A stretch of DNA of 45,927 nt from DASXTB01 sp036505615 (lineage in GTDB: Bacteria; Acidobacteriota; UBA6911; JACQSX01). The stretch is taken from contig DASXTB010000135.1 of NCBI GenBank assembly GCA_036505615.1, positions 1 to 45,927 on the forward strand, given 5' to 3'. The notes under the pieces are model-generated. The model searched no databases, had not been told where the DNA came from, and saw only the letters and a list, made by a program, of their open reading frames with translations. The translations under genes and the position numbers were made by a program. Within the stretch, counting starts at the first letter, position 1. Every line of letters starts with the position of its first letter. Positions 8,384 through 16,209 of this stretch are shown here, in pieces.

Positions 8384-11300
8384 CTAAAATTCCACCTTCA
8401 ATGCAAACTGGATCATCCGGTTCGCATAGGAAGTGGCCGTGGAGCCGAAGTTTACCTGGTTTCGCGTGTGCGTGATTTTGCCGAAAGCCGGATCACCCAT
8501 GGTCAGCACAGGCAGCGCGAAGTGCGGCGTGTTTGTCAGGTTGAAAAACTCGGTTCGAAACTGCAACCGGGTCCGCTCCGTCACAGGGAAAAATTTCAAC
8601 AGGCCAAGATCGAAGTTCCGGTATCTGGGCCCGCGAATTATATTCCTGCCGGCATTACCCAGCTTTCCGGACGCCGGAACTGCGAAGGCGCCTGGATCAA
8701 ACCATCGGTCTGGCGTACGCTGCGAGTCGGGTAGATTCGGATCCCTGATGACGTCGGGTCGAATCGGCCCTCCCACCGGCGAGTTCTTATTTACGACGAC
8801 AGTGCCTGGAACTCCCGAGCTGGCGACAAATATTCCGGTCGTCTGCCAGTTCCCTAACAGCCCGTTCAACACGGGGTGGGCGTTCGCCATCAGCGGCTTT
8901 CCTTTTCCAAAAGGAAGGTCGTAAACATAGCTGACCGCAACGCGATGCGGGATGTCATAGTCGGCGACTGCCCGATTGGCCCGCAGGTCAAATATATTTT
9001 GCACTCCTCCATTAGTGCTTGCGCGTGCCAGGGAAGACCCAACATTGTCGATCGCTTTCGACCAGGTGTAGGAACTGAGGAAAAACAAATTTTGCCCAAA
9101 CCTCCTCTCCAGCTTGAACTGGCCCGAGTGATACGACATGCTGCCCACGTTGCTGACCTGGTTAATCTGCCCCAATTGGGGGACGGGTTTCGGCGGACCA
9201 CCGGGGGCGGCCACGTTGTAATTGAAGCGGAATGGCAGTTGGTGGGCCTGCGATCCCACGTAAGCGGCTTCAAAGAGCATCTTCCAGGGCAACTCGCGCT
9301 GCAAGGCAAAGCTGTATTGCTCCGAATATCCCATTTTGAAATTTCTGTCGATGCTGAAGATGTCGTAACCAGCCGGAAGTTTTCCCGGGTCGGGGAATGA
9401 AGGCGGTGGCTGGAAGAAGAACCAGGTAGGACCTCCTCCGTAAAAATTATCCAGTACATACTGGCGGTAGAACGGAGGATTAAACTTGATGTCATCGCGA
9501 AAAGCTGTCGCCGGGTCGTAGAAAATTCCATAACCGCCGCGCAGCGTAGTTTTCTGGTTGATTTGGTAAGCCAGGCCTATTCTGGGCGCCCAGTTGTTCT
9601 TGTCGGGATTCACCAGATATCGAGAAACACCGTCCTGTCCGGCAATCAGCAGTTTCTTTTCCTGGAGGTCAAACATGGATATCTCGTTGTGGGGGCTGAA
9701 AAACGGCGTTGCGTACTCATAACGCAGGCCCAGGTTGAGAGTAAGCCTGTCGGAAACCTTCCAATCGTCCTGCAGGAAGAAACTATACTGCCGATCCTTC
9801 AGCTCCGGGCTGCCGAAGCGCCGTCCGTGGAAACTGAACCAAGGATAGCCGAGCAGCAAATCCGCCAGCTCATGGCCTCCCACAAAGGAGCCCGATTTAG
9901 ATGTTTGGACGCCATAGAAATAAAATGCCCCCGAAGGGAAAAGAGCATAGTAGTTGTTTTCCGTCCTGGGCCGGAATTCCGCCCCTAATTTCAACGAATG
10001 CTTGCTCAGCGTGTAGGTGACGTTGTCATTGAACTGCGTGCTGGATTCGTTAAAGTAAAGCGGCTTGAAATCGTCGGTGCCAATGTTGTTATAGGCATTC
10101 AAGTATATGGCGGGAAGACCGGAATAAAGCGGATCGGTGTTTACGCCCTTGAGTCCGAATTTCTCCGCAAGATTGAGCCCGAAAGCGTGCGCGACAACAT
10201 CGAGGCGGTAACGGTGGAATCCAACTCGTGCCTCGTTGAGGAGCCGCGGGCTGAACAGGTGCACTTCTGAGATTACCATGTTGTTGTTGCGGTCACGGTG
10301 CGTGCCTCCCTGAGGAATACCCCGTCCCTCGTCGCCATATCCGCCTCCAACGCCGGGCGAGGGCCCGTCGTTGGGACGCGCCAAAGAGTCGGCGTCGTTC
10401 AAGAAAAAGTCGCTCCAGCGGTAGCGGAAGAACACGTTATCCTTGGGCGAGAAGGTATGATCCAGCCGCAGGCCGGCCTCGTCCTGATGCGACCGGCGGC
10501 GCTGCTGAACGAAATAGTTCCCCAGCGGGAAATCATTGGGCAGATTGGGGAGCGCCACGGCGTTGAGGAGATAGTGGCCGAAGGGGTCAAATCGGTTCCT
10601 GGGGATGATGTTCAGGCCCTGCGGGTTGCTCGGCGTCGCTCGGCTGGGATCTGCAAACTGCGAAGCCCCGCCCGGAGAGTTCGGATCATAGATTCCGATT
10701 CCTTGCGTCAGCAGTGACGAAAAATCTCCTTCCCTGAATGCGGTCTCCGGAACCCTGGCAAAACCTTCGTTGTTCCTGCGCAGTCGATTGCCCTGATAAT
10801 CCAAGAAGAAGAATGTTTTGTTCTTCTTGATCGGCCCGCCCACGGCCGCACCGAACTGGTTTTGTTTGAGCGGCGCCTTTCCGGGATTGACGGGGTTTCG
10901 AAAGAAATTGGCCGCGTTTAAGGCATCGTTGCGTAAAAACTCAAAGACGCTTGCATGAAACTCGTTGGAGCCCCCCTTGGACTGAATGGAGATTACCCCT
11001 CCTGCCGTATGGCCGTACTCTGCCGAGAAAGCGGAAGTCAAGACCTTGAACTCGCTCACGGCCTCCAGATTGGGGCGCATGTCTACGTCGGATTCTCGTA
11101 TCGACGACATCTCGATTCCGTCCAGCGTGACTGAATTTGATTCAGGACGCATTCCGTTTATCGAAAAAGTAACGTTGGTCGTGGCCCCCCCCTGATCGTT
11201 TGAAGTGTCTTGCACGCCGTTGCTGAGCAGCAACAAGGAGAAGAAATCTCTGCCATTGAGAGGCAATCCTTTGATCTCCTTCTCTTGAACGATCTGGTTG

Positions 11301-11737
11301 ATGTCGTGCTGGTCCTTCTGCAGCAGGGTAGACCCGACTCCGGTGACTTGCATGGTTTCGGTCACTTCGCCGATGCTGAGCGTGAAGTCGGATCGAAGCT
11401 TCTGGTCTACCACCAGTCGAAAGGGGTCGCTTACGGCGGTCTTGAATCCCGGGAGATCTACCTTGACGGTGTAATTGCCTATCGGCAGGTTCGCCAGGAC
11501 ATAGTTTCCCGCGTTGTCGGTCAAAACATTCCGAACAAGACCGGTATCGAGATTGCGCGCCGTCACCGTTGCGCCGGGGATTACGGCGCCACTGGGATCG
11601 GATACCGTACCCAGAATTGTGCCCGACGTGACCTGCGCCAGTGCAATGGCAGGAAGGGACAGTAAAGCCAGCAAGAGCAAAATCCATCCGAGGCCGGCGT
11701 CCCATTTTTGCGAGAAATGTTTAGAGTAGTTTGACAT
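8384..11737 (-). CDS. Oar-like TonB-dependent receptor with carboxypeptidase-regulatory-like domain
   Basis: The protein has 1117 residues from the ATG at 11735-11737, which has a GGAG ribosome binding site; a longer in-frame start at 11797 lacks such support. It has a signal peptide ending near ALAQ. A CarboxypepD_reg-like beta-sandwich follows (GTVSDPSGAVIPGATV, NLPIGNYTVKVDLPGF), then a plug domain (LPLNGRDFFSLLLLSNGV, GGVISIQSKGGSNEFHAS) and a long outer-membrane barrel ending in FALKVEF with a terminal phenylalanine. This architecture is expanded in Acidobacteriota and is thought to import large substrates such as oligosaccharides, but no substrate can be assigned. It is divergent from a GntR-family gene, the likely local regulator. 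Confidence 0.92.
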   Translation of the reverse strand: MSNYSKHFSQKWDAGLGWILLLLALLSLPAIALAQVTSGTILGTVSDPSGAVIPGATVTARNLDTGLVRNVLTDNAGNYVLANLPIGNYTVKVDLPGFKTAVSDPFRLVVDQKLRSDFTLSIGEVTETMQVTGVGSTLLQKDQHDINQIVQEKEIKGLPLNGRDFFSLLLLSNGVQDTSNDQGGATTNVTFSINGMRPESNSVTLDGIEMSSIRESDVDMRPNLEAVSEFKVLTSAFSAEYGHTAGGVISIQSKGGSNEFHASVFEFLRNDALNAANFFRNPVNPGKAPLKQNQFGAAVGGPIKKNKTFFFLDYQGNRLRRNNEGFARVPETAFREGDFSSLLTQGIGIYDPNSPGGASQFADPSRATPSNPQGLNIIPRNRFDPFGHYLLNAVALPNLPNDFPLGNYFVQQRRRSHQDEAGLRLDHTFSPKDNVFFRYRWSDFFLNDADSLARPNDGPSPGVGGGYGDEGRGIPQGGTHRDRNNNMVISEVHLFSPRLLNEARVGFHRYRLDVVAHAFGLNLAEKFGLKGVNTDPLYSGLPAIYLNAYNNIGTDDFKPLYFNESSTQFNDNVTYTLSKHSLKLGAEFRPRTENNYYALFPSGAFYFYGVQTSKSGSFVGGHELADLLLGYPWFSFHGRRFGSPELKDRQYSFFLQDDWKVSDRLTLNLGLRYEYATPFFSPHNEISMFDLQEKKLLIAGQDGVSRYLVNPDKNNWAPRIGLAYQINQKTTLRGGYGIFYDPATAFRDDIKFNPPFYRQYVLDNFYGGGPTWFFFQPPPSFPDPGKLPAGYDIFSIDRNFKMGYSEQYSFALQRELPWKMLFEAAYVGSQAHQLPFRFNYNVAAPGGPPKPVPQLGQINQVSNVGSMSYHSGQFKLERRFGQNLFFLSSYTWSKAIDNVGSSLARASTNGGVQNIFDLRANRAVADYDIPHRVAVSYVYDLPFGKGKPLMANAHPVLNGLLGNWQTTGIFVASSGVPGTVVVNKNSPVGGPIRPDVIRDPNLPDSQRTPDRWFDPGAFAVPASGKLGNAGRNIIRGPRYRNFDLGLLKFFPVTERTRLQFRTEFFNLTNTPHFALPVLTMGDPAFGKITHTRNQVNFGSTATSYANRMIQFALKVEF

Positions 11738-11810
11738 TGCCGTCTCCTTTCTTCCCCGCTTCGATCCGCTTCGGGACCTGACACGGGGGTCGAACAAAAA
11801 AAAGTTTGAA

Positions 11811-11856
11811 ATTTAATCTATAATCTATTATTGTTAATCTATCATTGATCAGTCAA
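11811..11856 (-). promoter_or_regulatory. Candidate receptor promoter with TAATCTA heptad repeats
   Basis: The AT-rich stretch between the receptor and the GntR gene contains TAATCTA at 11814-11820, 11821-11827 and 11835-11841 (7- and 14-bp steps). On the minus strand a TTGACT (-35-like, 11851-11856) is followed about 18 bases later by AATAAT, overlapping the repeats. Repeats that overlap a promoter beside a GntR-family gene suggest an operator. The binding protein is inferred only from proximity. Confidence 0.45.
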
Positions 11857-11969
11857 GGGAAATTTTCAAAAACTTGGAAGCGGGCGGCGAATAGGGGATT
11901 GACGCGGGTATCATCGGAAGAGTGGCGCTCCGAACGGCTGGAAAACGACATTGGGAGAGAATGTGTGCA

Positions 11970-12060
11970 AAAATTGATTTCATCTGTACGGGCGACCCTG
12001 TGTGGTCGCCCGTTTTCTAATAAAGCGTACGGGTCCGGGCGGCCACGCAGGGCCGCCCCC
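11970..12060 (+). repeat. GGGCGACC dispersed repeat, copy 2
   Basis: A lead-in of AAATTGATTTCATCTGTA is followed by a CGGGCGACCCTGTGTGGTCG hairpin, an AT-rich spacer, and a second hairpin CGGGCGGCCACGCAGGGCCG. It lies in the GntR leader region in the same orientation as copy 3, so the two flank the GntR gene directly. Confidence 0.85.
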
Positions 12061-12137
12061 TACTATCAAATCGATTTTTTCACCTTCTCAACCTGCGCGG
12101 GAAACTTTGGAATCAAAGGACGAATAACAGACAAAGC

Positions 12138-12836
12138 ATGAAGCAATCAAAGATCACAACCAAAGAGACCAACGCCGCTGGGATTGGAGCCGTGCAGTTT
12201 CAGTCGCTGGCCGAGGCTGCCGCCCAAACCCTTCGTGATGCCATAATCAGTGGCAAACTGAAGCCGGGCGAGAGGCTGGTGGAGCAGAAGCTGGCGGCCC
12301 AACTGGTCATCGGCCAGCCTACGTTGCGCGAGGCGCTCAAAGAGCTCGAGTACCAGGGCTTCGTCCGCAAGGTGGCCAATAAGGGGACTTATGTCACCAA
12401 GCTCAGCCAGGAGGATGGCCGCAAGATCATGCAAGTGCGGATGGCGCTCGAGGTGTTGGCCGTCGAAAAGGCTGCGGCCAATATCGACCCGACGGCAATC
12501 AGGCAACTGGAAGCGGCTGTCAAGGACATGGACATTGCAGCTCGCAGGTTTGAGCGCACCCTGTTTCACAAGGCGGACTTAACGTTTCATCGCACTATCT
12601 GGAAGTTAACCGGTAACGAGTATTTGGAAGCGGTTCTGGAGCAAGTTGTCTTTTCTCTTTTCGCTTTCGTACTGCTGGGGCAGCAACAGGAAGAATTTCT
12701 GGCGGCGGTCGTGCAGCACAGAAAGATCCTTGAAGGGTTGAAGTCAGGCAACCCAGCCAAAGCGCGAGAGGCATTCGTTCACCATACGACGAAGTTCTGG
12801 AAGGATTACCACCAGATCAGCACCGAACTTACGTAA
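12138..12836 (+). CDS. GntR-family regulator, FCD (FadR-type) subfamily
   Basis: The 232 residues comprise an N-terminal winged helix at about 20-90 (TLRDAIISGKLKPGERLVEQ, QPTLREALKELEYQGFVRK, NKGTYVTKLS) and a C-terminal all-helical FCD ligand domain. The likely metal ligands are visible: D-x3-H in DLTFH, then H in VQHRKI and HH in VHHTTKF. Members usually repress genes for uptake or degradation of organic acids and sugars and are released by a small carboxylate. The gene is divergent from the TonB-dependent receptor, so that receptor is the likely target. It is flanked by two direct copies of the GGGCGACC repeat. Confidence 0.88.
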   Translation: MKQSKITTKETNAAGIGAVQFQSLAEAAAQTLRDAIISGKLKPGERLVEQKLAAQLVIGQPTLREALKELEYQGFVRKVANKGTYVTKLSQEDGRKIMQVRMALEVLAVEKAAANIDPTAIRQLEAAVKDMDIAARRFERTLFHKADLTFHRTIWKLTGNEYLEAVLEQVVFSLFAFVLLGQQQEEFLAAVVQHRKILEGLKSGNPAKAREAFVHHTTKFWKDYHQISTELT

Positions 12837-12869
12837 GTGGCGCCTGATTTCCGCCAGCCTTGGACGTGT

Positions 12870-12952
12870 GATGAAATTGGTTTGATCTGTTCGGGCGACC
12901 CGTGTGGTCGCCCGTTCTGCAATAAGGGCCGCGGGTGCGGGCGGCCACGCAA
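12870..12952 (+). repeat. GGGCGACC dispersed repeat, copy 3
   Basis: It begins GAAATTGGTTTGATCTGTTC and runs into the hairpin CGGGCGACCCGTGTGGTCG and a second GGGCGGCCACGC half. The final arm is truncated or diverged (AATATTGC replaces AGGGCCGCCC). It lies just downstream of the GntR stop. Confidence 0.82.
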
Positions 12953-13008
12953 TATTGCAAATATCGAGTGCCGCGCCTTCGGCGCTCCTGTTCTTTTTGA
13001 ATCATGAT

Positions 13009-13226
13009 CCCGGCCTTACCTCGGATTATTCACAAACTGAAAGAACCGGCCACAGATTACGCTGATTACACGGATAAGATCGGAGTCGGTTGATGGGCAC
13101 CAACTTGCAGTGTGACGGGCGGAGCCGTTCATCGTGCCCATCCCCCGACCCCGATCTTATCCGTGTAATCAGCGTAAATCCGTGGCTAGATCTTTTAATT
13201 TACGAATAATCCGGGTTACGGCCGGG
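13009..13226. repeat. Large inverted repeat, arms about 90 bp
   Basis: The left arm (13009-13100) and right arm (13134-13226) are near-complementary along their length. The outer ends read CCCGGCC...CGGATTATTC against GAATAATCCGG...GGCCGGG. The centre contains CAGATTACGCTGATTACACG on the left, paired with CGTGTAATCAGCGTAAATC on the right. The loop is about 33 bases. No gene is seen inside, and the gap from 12837 to 13251 holds only this and repeat copy 3. It could be a non-autonomous mobile element or a very strong bidirectional terminator. Confidence 0.85.
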
Positions 13227-13251
13227 CCTACCCAATGACGGCCCTACGGGC

Positions 13252-14256
13252 CTAAGGCGTCTCCCACTTTCCAGACTCCGCAGAACGAAACACTGCCTCG
13301 ATAATGACCATGTTGTTGATGGCATCCTCCAAAGGATAAACGAGATCCATGCCTTCTCTTATCGCTCGGGAGAAACTGTCTCCCTGAAGCATGTACTGAT
13401 CACAGGGTTCAAATTCTTCAATCTTGATGCCCGACCCGAACAGGTCCGATCCATTGTCGATGAAAATCCGGCACGGTCGATCCGGCGGCGCATTGAATGG
13501 AATCTCAATCTCAACGCGGCCTGAAGTGCCGAAAAACTGCATGCGCTGATAGGGGACCAGTTGCGTGCTGCAGCCAAAAGTCGCCTGTCCGGAGGGGAAA
13601 TCCAGGATGGCCGACGTCAGGCGATCGATCTTCATGTCCTGATCGCGTTCCACCAGCCCCAACACTCGCCTAGGCTCCTCTCCGTAAACGAATCGTGAAG
13701 TTACGATGGGATAACAACCGATGTCCATCAGGCCGCCCCCGCCATACTCCAGTATGTTGCGGATGTTCTTTGGATCCCGATTGAAATAACTGAAAAATCC
13801 GGCAATGGCGCGGAGAGTTCCAATCTTGCCGGACCGGATCAGGTCTCGCGTGGCGATCCATTGAGGATGATGGCGAACCATGAAAGCTTCCTGAATTTTC
13901 ACCTTCGTCTGATCGCGCACGACGAGCAGTTGGCGCGCTTCGCTCGATGTCAGACTGATGGGCTTCTCGCACAGCACATGTTTTCCTGACCGGGCGGCTG
14001 CGATGGACCACTTCACATGCAGATGATTTGGCAGCGGATTGTAGACGGCTTCGATTTTCGGATCAGCCAGAAGCTCCTCGTAGGATCCGTAAGCCTTCGG
14101 AATTCCAAGTCGGCGCGCTGCTTCTCGGGCCTTGTTCAGATCCCTGGACGCGATGGCGGTAATCGCAGACCACTCGCCCTGCTGCATGGCGGGAATGACC
14201 TTCTTTACCGCGATATTTGCCACCCCCAGCACACCCCAGCGGACCTTGTCATTCAT
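13252..14256 (-). CDS. Gfo/Idh/MocA-family NAD(P)-dependent oxidoreductase
   Basis: The 334 residues have an N-terminal Rossmann domain (RWGVLGVANIA, then the NPLPNHLHV segment) with the family's EKP motif (HVLCEKPISLTSSEA), followed by the C-terminal alpha/beta domain (GGGGLMDIGCYPIVTSRFVYG, containing the D-x3-Y-like element). Members oxidise or reduce sugars and cyclitols; this one resembles xylose or glucose-fructose oxidoreductase-like enzymes, but the substrate is not determinable. GGAGG precedes the ATG at 14254-14256. It is the last gene of the minus-strand run and is separated from the GT39 gene by about 145 bp. A role in sugar supply to the upstream glycosyltransferases is possible. 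Confidence 0.87.
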   Translation of the reverse strand: MNDKVRWGVLGVANIAVKKVIPAMQQGEWSAITAIASRDLNKAREAARRLGIPKAYGSYEELLADPKIEAVYNPLPNHLHVKWSIAAARSGKHVLCEKPISLTSSEARQLLVVRDQTKVKIQEAFMVRHHPQWIATRDLIRSGKIGTLRAIAGFFSYFNRDPKNIRNILEYGGGGLMDIGCYPIVTSRFVYGEEPRRVLGLVERDQDMKIDRLTSAILDFPSGQATFGCSTQLVPYQRMQFFGTSGRVEIEIPFNAPPDRPCRIFIDNGSDLFGSGIKIEEFEPCDQYMLQGDSFSRAIREGMDLVYPLEDAINNMVIIEAVFRSAESGKWETP

Positions 14257-14400
14257 TTTCCCACCTCCAATGCCTCGAGCCGCCGGTCGCTATAGGACTA
14301 TAAGCGCCGGTTGCGGTGCTCGGCGCTACCGAGCGGCCTACTGCCCTCCATGACCTCGGCGCGGCGGCGAACGTGTCGGTGCCGACTCAATAACGTGATA

Positions 14401-16209
14401 TCAGCGGTTGGCAAATAAATATTTTCCGCCACTCTCCGCAACCAGACGAAGGCTGGAGCCGCTTGCCCCTTGCCGTAGGCGCGGAACTTCCGAACCGGGG
14501 CTAACCAAATAACAGCGCTCCGGGCGGGACCAGAGCTGTTGAAATTTGCCGTCATCGATAAACACCGGCGGCGCGCCCGGAGAATAGGAGCCGTACTCGA
14601 GATCGTTCGCTCGCGCATTCAAGAGCAAGGCCCGCCTGTTGGTGTAAAAGAGTATCGAGGAAAAGCTGTAGTACTCGTCCCCCACTATCAGCTGCCCTGG
14701 CGGCACTCGCAGCAATGCTTCTGCAAGTGGTCTTGACGACATATAAGGATCGAACTCCACCAACGCGAGGCGCGCCGCGTGCACCAGCATCACCATCATC
14801 AGCGCCAAAGCGAAGAAAACCCGCTGACCCGAGAGCCATACAGCGAGCGTGCCCATCAGGAACGCCAATCCAGCCAGCGCCAGCGGCACGCGCAGGTAGG
14901 CAAAAGAGCGCACCGTCAGATCGCTTATGTGACCCAGCGACAGTCTGTAAGCTTCCGGATTCTGCGTCAATGCGGAGGAGATATCACCGGGCGTAGGAAC
15001 CGCCCTCACCTGAAACAGCAGCAACACGATCAGAATCGCCGCCGCCGCCGAGATGATGGATATAATTTTCGTTCCCCGACGAATCCAGTCGCCTCCGCCG
15101 GCCATGGCCGATCCAAGAAGAAGCGCAAGGGCCGGGTAGCAGGGCATGGAGTAATATTCCTGCGTCGTGGAGAACGAAAAGAACAACAGCACAAAGCCGG
15201 TCCAGCATAAGGCCAGCATCCGCGTCCGGCTTGCCCGATCAGAGGACTTGTAGTCGAGCCGGGCTGCCGCGGGAAGGAACACGCTCCACGGAAAGAGCCA
15301 CAGCAGATGCAGCAGCCAGAAGTAAAAACGTGGCACCGTGTCGTAATCGCGCGGATATCGCAGGTTTAAGAATCGAAGCAGATGTTCATTGATGAAATAA
15401 AACCAGAAGAATCCATGATACTGGCCGCGCTGGCTGAGAAAGGTGAAATAGAAGTAGGGAGGGTTCCTAAATGTGGCCAGCACGTGCCAGGGAGCAGCGA
15501 TGGCAAACACGAGGCACAACCCGGAAAGCGGATGCACCCTTTGCCAGGTGCGAGCGGAAAACAACTGGCGCGTGAAAAGCAAATACAGCAAGCCGGCGCC
15601 TGCCGGTAGAACTACTCCAATCAAGCCCTTGGCTAGGATGGCCGTGCCAAGGCTGGATGCCAGAAGCAAAGCCCATCGCCGAGGGTGAGGCTCGTGCGGT
15701 TCAAGCGCGCGCAGAAAAGACCACAGGGCCATCGTCACAGCCAAGGTCAGAATTGCATCGGCGATTAAGATGCGAGTGAACAGGAATAGTCCGACGCAGG
15801 TAGCGAGAACTAAACCAGCGTACCAACCGGCACGAGGCTCGAATGCCCACGCGCCAAATCGGGCTGTCAACCAGCAAAGTGCAATCGCGCAGAGGGCTAA
15901 AGGGATGCGAGCGGCCCAGTCATGCACTCCGAAGATTCCATAGGAGACTGCCATCAACCAATAGTGGAGCGGAGCCTTTTCCAGGAAGGGGACACCGTCG
16001 AGGTGCGCCGTAACCCAGTCGCCGGAATCGAGCATGTTGCGCGCAACCTGGGCGTTGGCGGCGTCCACATCGTCCATCAGTGAGGGGGGGCTGACGATGC
16101 ACCCAAGGAAGACGAGTGTCGCGAAGAGTATAACGATCAGTTCGTAGTGAGAATGTCCTCCCGTCTCTCTCGCTGCGGTTCGGCCGCGTCTACGCTCTGA
16201 ATCTTCCAT
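14401..16209 (-). CDS. ArnT-like GT39 membrane glycosyltransferase
   Basis: About 602 residues with a dozen membrane segments. The first periplasmic loop shows the GT39/PMT pattern: DDVDAANAQVARNMLDSGDW followed by GVPFLEKAPLHYWL, as in ArnT and related polyprenyl-phosphate-sugar transferases (acidic catalytic residue in DDVD). Such enzymes move a sugar from a polyprenyl-phosphate donor to a lipid or protein on the outer face of the inner membrane. The C-terminal third is a soluble domain (residues about 480-600). I chose the ATG at 16207-16209; a GTG 12 codons upstream is also in frame. Either start overlaps the asnB-like gene by 73 nt or more, implying coupling. The acceptor is unknown. Confidence 0.85.
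   Translation of the reverse strand: MEDSERRRGRTAARETGGHSHYELIVILFATLVFLGCIVSPPSLMDDVDAANAQVARNMLDSGDWVTAHLDGVPFLEKAPLHYWLMAVSYGIFGVHDWAARIPLALCAIALCWLTARFGAWAFEPRAGWYAGLVLATCVGLFLFTRILIADAILTLAVTMALWSFLRALEPHEPHPRRWALLLASSLGTAILAKGLIGVVLPAGAGLLYLLFTRQLFSARTWQRVHPLSGLCLVFAIAAPWHVLATFRNPPYFYFTFLSQRGQYHGFFWFYFINEHLLRFLNLRYPRDYDTVPRFYFWLLHLLWLFPWSVFLPAAARLDYKSSDRASRTRMLALCWTGFVLLFFSFSTTQEYYSMPCYPALALLLGSAMAGGGDWIRRGTKIISIISAAAAILIVLLLFQVRAVPTPGDISSALTQNPEAYRLSLGHISDLTVRSFAYLRVPLALAGLAFLMGTLAVWLSGQRVFFALALMMVMLVHAARLALVEFDPYMSSRPLAEALLRVPPGQLIVGDEYYSFSSILFYTNRRALLLNARANDLEYGSYSPGAPPVFIDDGKFQQLWSRPERCYLVSPGSEVPRLRQGASGSSLRLVAESGGKYLFANR

Noticed and set aside
11970..12952. Composite transposon carrying the GntR gene
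   Set aside because: The flanking repeats are only about 85 bp, contain no transposase, and a third copy lies elsewhere; they are dispersed palindromic repeats.
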